From contig JAHJBR010000035.1 of NCBI GenBank assembly GCA_018813445.1, positions 1 through 5,801 of the forward strand: a stretch of 5,801 nt of DNA, read 5' to 3'. Source of the DNA: Microcaldota archaeon. Lineage in GTDB: Archaea; Micrarchaeota; Micrarchaeia; Anstonellales; Bilamarchaeaceae. Position 1 is the stretch's first letter; every line of letters begins with the position of its first letter. A model generated the notes under the pieces. It was not told where the DNA came from. It worked only from the letters and a program-made list of their open reading frames with translations, and did not search any database. The position numbers and the translations under genes are program-made. This document shows, one piece after another, positions 1 through 4,800 of this stretch.

Positions 1-284
1 GCTGAAGGATCATGTATTTTGTCTGCTTGTTCTTTCAAACCAAGAGACTCAAGGACTCTTTTAAGAACCGTGATTTTTGCTATCTTGACTGCTGTTTCAT
101 CTTCTTCACGCAGCTTCTTTTTGGAGAATTGTAGAAGGTCGTCAGGAAGGTTTCTCAGATTTATCAAGCCGATTGTTGGGTAGTTTTTGGCTAGGCCACT
201 GATATCAGTTACTTGTTGCTTCTTTTTAGTTATCGCTATTCGTTCCTTTTTTTCTTTTGTTGGCTTTTTTGATGATTTCTTCAT
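1..284 (-). CDS. rplJ: Ribosomal protein uL10 (archaeal L10/P0), N-terminal part, cut by window edge
   Basis: This is the base protein of the ribosomal stalk: it binds 23S rRNA near the GTPase centre together with uL11 and carries the L12 dimers. Only the first 94 codons are present; the frame is open at position 1. After a Lys-rich tail of about 20 residues comes the family's N-terminal rRNA-binding region, recognisable from KNYPTIGLINLRNLP (residues 33-47) followed by LLQFSKKKLRE and the VKIAKITVLKRVLE strand-helix, which matches the L10 pattern of 'YP-x-(I/V)-x-L ... LR ... (V/I)-x-(K/R)-x-T-x-L'. The start at 282-284 is supported by an AGGTG ribosome binding site six bases upstream. The gene lies 11 bp after the uL1 stop codon, as in the archaeal L1-L10-L12 operon; L12 would be expected just beyond the window. 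The basic N-terminal tail seems longer than in the archaeal L10 proteins I remember. The identification is firm; the symbol is given by bacterial convention (rpl10 or rplP0 in archaea). Confidence 0.92.
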   Translation of the reverse strand, partial: MKKSSKKPTKEKKERIAITKKKQQVTDISGLAKNYPTIGLINLRNLPDDLLQFSKKKLREEDETAVKIAKITVLKRVLESLGLKEQADKIHDPS

Positions 285-290
285 GATGAA

Positions 291-295
291 CACCT
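291..295 (-). promoter_or_regulatory. Ribosome binding site of the uL10 gene
   Basis: On the minus strand the sequence AGGTG is followed by six bases and then the ATG at 284. It matches the archaeal anti-Shine-Dalgarno end of 16S rRNA (GGAGGTGATC complement). It sits wholly in the 11-bp gap between the uL1 stop and the uL10 start, which supports both the chosen start and translation of uL10 as an independent second cistron of the uL1 transcript. Confidence 0.75.
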
Positions 296-928
296 TTATG
301 CGATTCTTGTTGGTTTACCCATTGTAAGTTTCATGTATATCGATTTAATGTTGCCTTCTGCAACTTTTGTTTTTATTGCCTCATAGACTGCTTCAGCATT
401 GTCTGCAATATCTTGAGCTGGCATATCTTCGGTACCTACAAACGCTTGAGCAGTTGGAAGATATTTTCCTTTTGAAACCAGTCTTACACTCTTTTTTGCG
501 CGTTCTATTGCACCCTTAACATCCCCTATAAGAGGTTTCGGAAGCTTTCCTCTTGGACCCAAATACTGACCAAGGTTTTTAGCTATTGCTGACATCTGGT
601 TAGGTTGAGAAAGCATTACATATTGGTTTGCAAGCATTGAAAGTTTGTCTTTACTATTGTAAGATGGAATTTCAGCTGGAAGGATTGTGAGTTCTGCGCC
701 TGCTTTCTTGGCTTCATTGGTCACTGATTCCTCTCCAACCACTGCAACCTTTGGTGCTTTTACTCCTTTTCCTTTAGGAAGCACAATGTCTAGGTTTAGA
801 CGGTTTTCGGATTTCGAGAAATCGACACTCCTAAAATTGATTATGAATTCCACACTCTGGTTGAATTTCCTTTTTCCCTTATCCTCTAGGGTCTTATTTA
901 CTGCTTCAATAAGCTTTTTTTTGTCCAT
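296..928 (-). CDS. rplA: Ribosomal protein uL1 (50S L1 stalk protein)
   Basis: uL1 forms the mobile L1 stalk of the large subunit, binds helices 76-78 of 23S rRNA and helps release deacylated tRNA from the E site. In several archaea and bacteria it also represses translation of its own mRNA. From the ATG at 928 the protein has 210 residues, the usual archaeal length. Visible signatures are the N-terminal NQSVEFIINFRSVDFSKSEN block with the following VLPKGKG, the hallmark LGPRGKLPKP (about residues 123-132) in domain II, and the C-terminal YMKLTMGKP. An in-frame ATG at 937 adds three residues (MIS). I prefer 928 because it gives the family-typical MDKKKLIEAV start and leaves nine bases after a strong GGAGG; with 937 the GGAGG would abut the start codon, though an AAGGAG further upstream could serve it. 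The gene is first in its transcript, followed closely by uL10, and no uL11 gene precedes it. Confidence 0.97.
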   Translation of the reverse strand: MDKKKLIEAVNKTLEDKGKRKFNQSVEFIINFRSVDFSKSENRLNLDIVLPKGKGVKAPKVAVVGEESVTNEAKKAGAELTILPAEIPSYNSKDKLSMLANQYVMLSQPNQMSAIAKNLGQYLGPRGKLPKPLIGDVKGAIERAKKSVRLVSKGKYLPTAQAFVGTEDMPAQDIADNAEAVYEAIKTKVAEGNIKSIYMKLTMGKPTRIA

Positions 929-937
929 AGAAATCAT

Positions 938-942
938 CCTCC
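938..942 (-). promoter_or_regulatory. Strong ribosome binding site of the uL1 gene
   Basis: The minus strand reads GGAGG, then nine bases, then the ATG at 928. This is a full match to the core archaeal Shine-Dalgarno sequence and decides between the two in-frame ATGs in favour of 928. The site directly abuts, and shares its first base (942) with, the 3' arm of a leader hairpin at 942-959, so folding or protein binding there could affect access to it. Confidence 0.75.
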
Positions 943-959
943 TACTCCTTCAGGAGTAG
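942..959 (-). promoter_or_regulatory. 7-bp stem-loop in the uL1 leader next to the ribosome binding site
   Basis: Read on the minus strand, CTACTCC, loop TGAA, GGAGTAG form a perfect 7-bp stem with a 4-base loop. It ends at the GGAGG used for uL1 translation and contains a second GGAG that it would hide. If the TATA box at 996-1005 is right, transcription starts near 974 and the hairpin fills much of a leader of about 46 nt. uL1 is known to autoregulate its operon by binding its own mRNA, so a leader structure here is a sensible candidate control element. However, a simple stem does not show the asymmetric internal loop of the known L1 sites, so the role is inferred. Confidence 0.5.
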
Positions 960-995
960 TGCTGACGGATTATTATCTATAAGTTGGGTGGAAAT

Positions 996-1005
996 GTTTT
1001 TAAAG
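996..1005 (-). promoter_or_regulatory. Putative archaeal promoter (TATA box) of the uL1-uL10 operon
   Basis: The minus strand reads CTTTAAAAAC, a fair TATA box. The usual distance of about 26 nt from its centre places the transcript start near 974, at a pyrimidine-purine step (T975/A974), giving a leader of about 46 nt before the ATG at 928. No clear purine-rich BRE precedes it. The box faces away from a second TATA box at 1016-1023. Confidence 0.5.
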
Positions 1006-1016
1006 AGATGGCATCT
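1006..1016. promoter_or_regulatory. 11-bp palindrome between two divergent TATA boxes
   Basis: AGATG-G-CATCT is a perfect inverted repeat with 5-base arms around one central base (1011). It lies almost exactly between the uL1 TATA box (997-1004) and that of the plus-strand gene (1016-1023), sharing its last base with the latter. The position suits an operator for a dimeric DNA-binding protein that could block TBP/TFB at either promoter. The arms are short, so chance is a real alternative. Confidence 0.35.
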
Positions 1017-1023
1017 ATAAAAA
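1015..1023 (+). promoter_or_regulatory. Putative TATA box of the plus-strand 280-residue gene
   Basis: CTATAAAAA is a good archaeal TATA box. About 26 nt from its centre the transcript would start near 1045-1047, leaving only about 6-8 nt before the ATG at 1053. The mRNA would therefore be nearly leaderless. This fits the absence of a good Shine-Dalgarno sequence: only a GTGA at 1045-1048, four bases before the start codon. Confidence 0.5.
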
Positions 1024-1052
1024 TTAATTAATTACAACAATTAAGTGAACTT

Positions 1053-1895
1053 ATGAAAAAACCAAGGATTACGATTATGAAAAATCAGAGGGAACTATTG
1101 GCTCCTTTTAGAGCTAATGAGTTTAGAAAAGAGGCAGAAAGAATAACTAGAATATTAGGTGGAAGAAGTTATGATCGTATCCATGTAGAGCTCCAGGATA
1201 TGTACGGTAAGCTTAAGAGAGGTAATATGAGTATACCTTTACCTGTGCTTATGTTCCTAGCTCATGATGAAATAAACGCTGCAGCAGTTGTATTGGGCTT
1301 GAAAAATGCTGGTGAGATGAAAGCGTGGTTAGATGATAAGAGTATAGGTATAATTTATGAAGCCAGAACCAATAATAGAAGTATATATTACAAAATGCTT
1401 GACGAATTCAGATGTGATGATGGTGCTCCGCCAAATTATTTATACACGCTTATGGCAGCAAATTCATTAAATTTAATTGAACTGGAGGCAAGGATGAGAA
1501 CAAAATTCGCAAGAATAAAACATTTGTTAATTTCTAAAGGCGATTGCATTGAAGCATACATGGAATCTCCAGAGAATGCTGCAGAAATAGGGAGAATTAT
1601 TGGGTATCCTGAAACTGCAATAAAAAGCTTTTGTATTACACTTGAAATAGGTAAGGCGCCTGCACTGGAATTCACAAAAGCCTTGATTAAATTTGGTATT
1701 CCTTTGGGCGCAGAATTAGTTATGGCGCCTTTTGTGCCTTCTATAGAAAATGGGAAAATAGTTGAAATGGATTGGTTAGTGCATTATAGAAAAACTCTTG
1801 AAGAATATTTTGGAAAAGAGATATTTGTGGTTATGTCGCTTTTAAATAAAATTGAACAGATCGATCAGTTAGAAAAATACGACTTTACATTATAG
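1053..1895 (+). CDS. Uncharacterised archaeal protein, 280 residues, cytoplasmic, mostly helical
   Basis: I do not recognise a function. The protein has no signal peptide or membrane segment. It begins with a basic region (residues 1-60), continues with hydrophobic helices, LGLKNAGEMKAWL (81-93), a region with C121 (FRCDDG), IGRIIGYPETAIKSFC (179-194), a short hydrophobic strand-like stretch FGIPLGAELVMAPFVP (214-229), and an acidic or amphipathic helix at the C terminus (EQIDQLEKYDF). The pairing of an 'LGLK' helix with a later 'GYP-x5-F' motif reminds me of an archaeal family labelled DUF483, but that is from memory and weak. The start is the first ATG after an in-frame stop at 1029-1031; an alternative ATG at 1077 (residue 9) follows AAGGAT. 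It is divergent from the uL1 operon across a short shared promoter region, and its stop overlaps the stop of the convergent surface-protein gene. Coding is supported by a long uninterrupted frame filling the space between neighbours. Confidence 0.8.
   Translation: MKKPRITIMKNQRELLAPFRANEFRKEAERITRILGGRSYDRIHVELQDMYGKLKRGNMSIPLPVLMFLAHDEINAAAVVLGLKNAGEMKAWLDDKSIGIIYEARTNNRSIYYKMLDEFRCDDGAPPNYLYTLMAANSLNLIELEARMRTKFARIKHLLISKGDCIEAYMESPENAAEIGRIIGYPETAIKSFCITLEIGKAPALEFTKALIKFGIPLGAELVMAPFVPSIENGKIVEMDWLVHYRKTLEEYFGKEIFVVMSLLNKIEQIDQLEKYDFTL
1873..1877 (-). terminator. Possible oligo-T termination signal for the surface-protein gene
   Basis: On the minus strand a run of five T lies 12 bases after the TAA stop at 1890-1892, and further T-rich stretches follow (AATTTTATTT near 1842-1857). 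Archaeal RNA polymerase can stop at such U-rich tracts without a hairpin. The site lies inside the 3' end of the opposing plus-strand gene, so this is only a candidate. Confidence 0.25.
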
Positions 1896-4800
1896 AACTT
1901 CCAACTTATTATTCCCTGCAATTGAATGCGGGGAAGCTGAAATTACATATGTTCCTGGTTTGGGTGGAATAAATATTATTCTTCCTTTTTCATCTGTTTT
2001 TAGTTCCACTGATTCTCCAGATTCATCAAAAATCGATATTAATTCGTTCTTTAATGGCTTGCCTGAAGAGTCTTTGAATAATAATATTGTTTCTTGACCA
2101 GATTTCAGTTCTTCAGGAGTTATCGACATTTTAAGCACGCGTTTCTTTGAGAATAATGATGCGATTTTCTCTCGAGTAATGTAAGCTAGAATTAATGCAA
2201 TTGCAATAAGTAAGAGAAGTAACAGGAATTGCGGTTCTTCCCAAATCGGACCTGTTCTTGGAATGACTGTAAGATCGATTCTTGCTGAAAGGCTCCTTAC
2301 GTTGGTTGCAGATATTGTGAAAAGGTATTTGCCTATTTGTTGAAGTATGGTTTCATAAGTTCCTTCAATAGTTGTTGTTGTGTTTCTGATTTGGTTTGCT
2401 GGATCCTTTATTCCTAGATCTGCCTGCTTTGGTTTGTTCAAACTGAATACCTGCATTTTCATTCCGCTTGGTTCAATCAGATAAAGCGGAAGGACCAAGA
2501 CTTTGGTTTGCGGGGGTGCGGCTGGATCGTAAACATAGGTGCCCATAATTGAGGTTACTTTGATTTCCTCGCAGAGTGGAGCATAGGTGTAATATCCTTC
2601 TTTTTCAGCAAGGAAATGTACCTGTCCTTCAGAATCAGTAACATAGCTTGTTTGTGAATCATCTGGATCAGTCACGTTTATGTATACTCCTTCCAAACCT
2701 ATCGAACCAGCAAGCACACTTACAGTTACTATACTATTGAGTGGTGATTCGAGTGGTGCATCGATCTGCACAGAACGGGAAATTTCTATGCAAAGGTTGT
2801 TCATACACGAATAACATGCAGAACATGGGGGGTTATTGTATTGACAGCCACTTCTCTCACCAGGGGTTATTCCACCTCCTTGTTGGCCCCCTGTTTGAGT
2901 GCCGTTGGGAATCACAGGTATTATACAATCTGGATCTATTGGACATCTTGGATTGCATTCTCCATTTATTGAGCAGTCGCAAGTTGAGCAGGTGGAATTT
3001 ACACAGCAGCTTTCTTCTGGGCATTCTGAATCTGAGGCGCAACAGTCTGGATCTGAATCGCATCTTGGGTTGCAAATTGAATCAGAAGAGCAGTCGCAAG
3101 TTGAGCAAACGTTGTTGGTGCAGCATTCGCCTTCTATGCATTCTGAATCAGTGAGACATGGTGTGGGAATTACGCAATCTGGATCTGAATCGCATCTTGG
3201 GTTGCATTCCCCATCTAAAGAGCAATCACATTCCACACAGTCTCCATTTGAGCAACAATCTCCTTCTACACAATCAGAATCTGAATCGCATTCATCATGG
3301 GTAGGTGGTGGACGCTGACAGTCTGAAGGGCAAGAAGAATAGGATTCTCCAGGATCGCAAGTGCCATCACCGCAATAGCTGCCCATTTCGAATTCTACTG
3401 AAGATGAAGCTGTGTTGCCTAAACTATCGTTTGCGTATAAGGTGAGGGTGTGGTTTCCTTGCGGAACTGCTAAAGTTATGTTGTCGCAGTTTGGAAGAGA
3501 TATTGATTCATTATAATCAAACACATACCAACATGAATCTAAATTATAGTCAGAAGCAGTATAGTTGATTGAGATTTCAGCTTGATGATAAATGGTGTTC
3601 TCAGGACTTATTATTGAAATTATTGGGGGTTCGCTATCTATAGTAAATGATACTACTGAGGAATTCATGTTCCCTGCAGAGTCGTTTGCATAAACCACTA
3701 ATGTATGAGAACCCTGGGATAAATTGAATAGAGTAGTGTTTTGACAAGAAGGTAGTTCCACTACTGATCCTAAATCTAGAATATACCCGCAGGTTGTGGG
3801 CCCTATTGATTCTAGAATAGTATAGTTAAGATTCATGATTGTGCTGTTATGCAGTGATCCATTGATTGGATTTTCTATATTTACTATGGGTGCAGTAAGG
3901 TCGATTACGAATGATACTGAAGAGTAGGCAGTGTTGTTTGCAGTATCGTTTGAATAGATTGTGATGTTGTGTTGGCCTTCTGTAAGATTAAGAGTTAGGT
4001 TTGTGCATCCTGGAATTTGAATTTCAGAACCTGCATCTAGGATATACCAACAGAAGGAAATTCCTGAAGGGTCTGTTGCAGTGTAGTTGACCGGAATATG
4101 GGAATAGTTATAGAATATTGGCTCAGGGCTTGTGATTATTATTTCTGGGGCCGTTGGATTGTAAGTAAAAGAAACCGAAGAATTTGCTATATTGTTTAGG
4201 GTGTCGTTGGCGTAGATTGTAATGGTGTGATTACCTTCTAGAACAGAAATGGAAATGTTTGAGCAGTTTAGTAAAGTTATTGGAAGTCCTTCATCTAAAA
4301 TGTACCAGCAAGAGGAGATATTTGAAGCATCTTGTATTGAATAGTTTATTTGGATATCTGAGATGTAGTTGCGGTTCTCAGGGCTTTCTATATTTATTGT
4401 TGGCGGAGTTGTATCTATAGTGAATAGTACGTTTGCGCTGTCCTGTTCATCAAATATATTACGTCCGAATATTGTGAGCTTGTGCTGGCCTTCTGTAAGA
4501 TTTGCAAGAGAGAAATTTTCGCAGCCAATTAATGCGGTTTGAATTGGCGAATCAATTGAATAGGAGCAAGATAGTGCTCCATTTTGAGTAAATAGAACTT
4601 GTAAAGAAGTGATGTTGTATGCAATTGTAATTGGATTTAATATTACTATTGATAAATTGGTCGCGTTTCTATTATCTTCATAAACCCCAATTATTCCGCT
4701 CACTCCTGAATAGCTTCCAAACATGGTGCTGAAATTGGATAAAGAGATTGTATTTAGGATTGTATCAGGCGTGTTGTTCATAATTGAGTATATTGTTCCA

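Noticed and set aside
687..959. Plus-strand open frame opposite the 5' part of the uL1 gene
   Set aside because: It is antisense to a certain ribosomal protein gene, has no ribosome binding site, and its translation resembles no protein I know.
938..1052. Possible small RNA or tRNA gene in the divergent spacer
   Set aside because: The spacer is only about 115 bp, AT-rich, and accounted for by two promoters and a leader hairpin; no cloverleaf or T-arm motif is visible.
1436..1675. Minus-strand open frame of 79 codons inside the 280-residue gene
   Set aside because: It is antisense to a longer frame that fits between its neighbours and has its own promoter; there is no start signal or recognisable motif.
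2925..3290. Regular direct repeats that could suggest a CRISPR array
   Set aside because: The period is 117 or 132 bp and in frame, repeat identity is partial, and the whole stretch is read through as a Cys-rich coding repeat.
2741..3318. Three overlapping open frames (2741-3154 plus, 2899-3318 plus, 2857-3075 minus) across the Cys-repeat region
   Set aside because: They are composition shadows of the Cys repeats: the plus frames give Ser/Gln/Glu- or Leu/Ser-rich strings and the minus one Arg/Leu-rich, all with the underlying repeat period and no domain features or ribosome binding sites.
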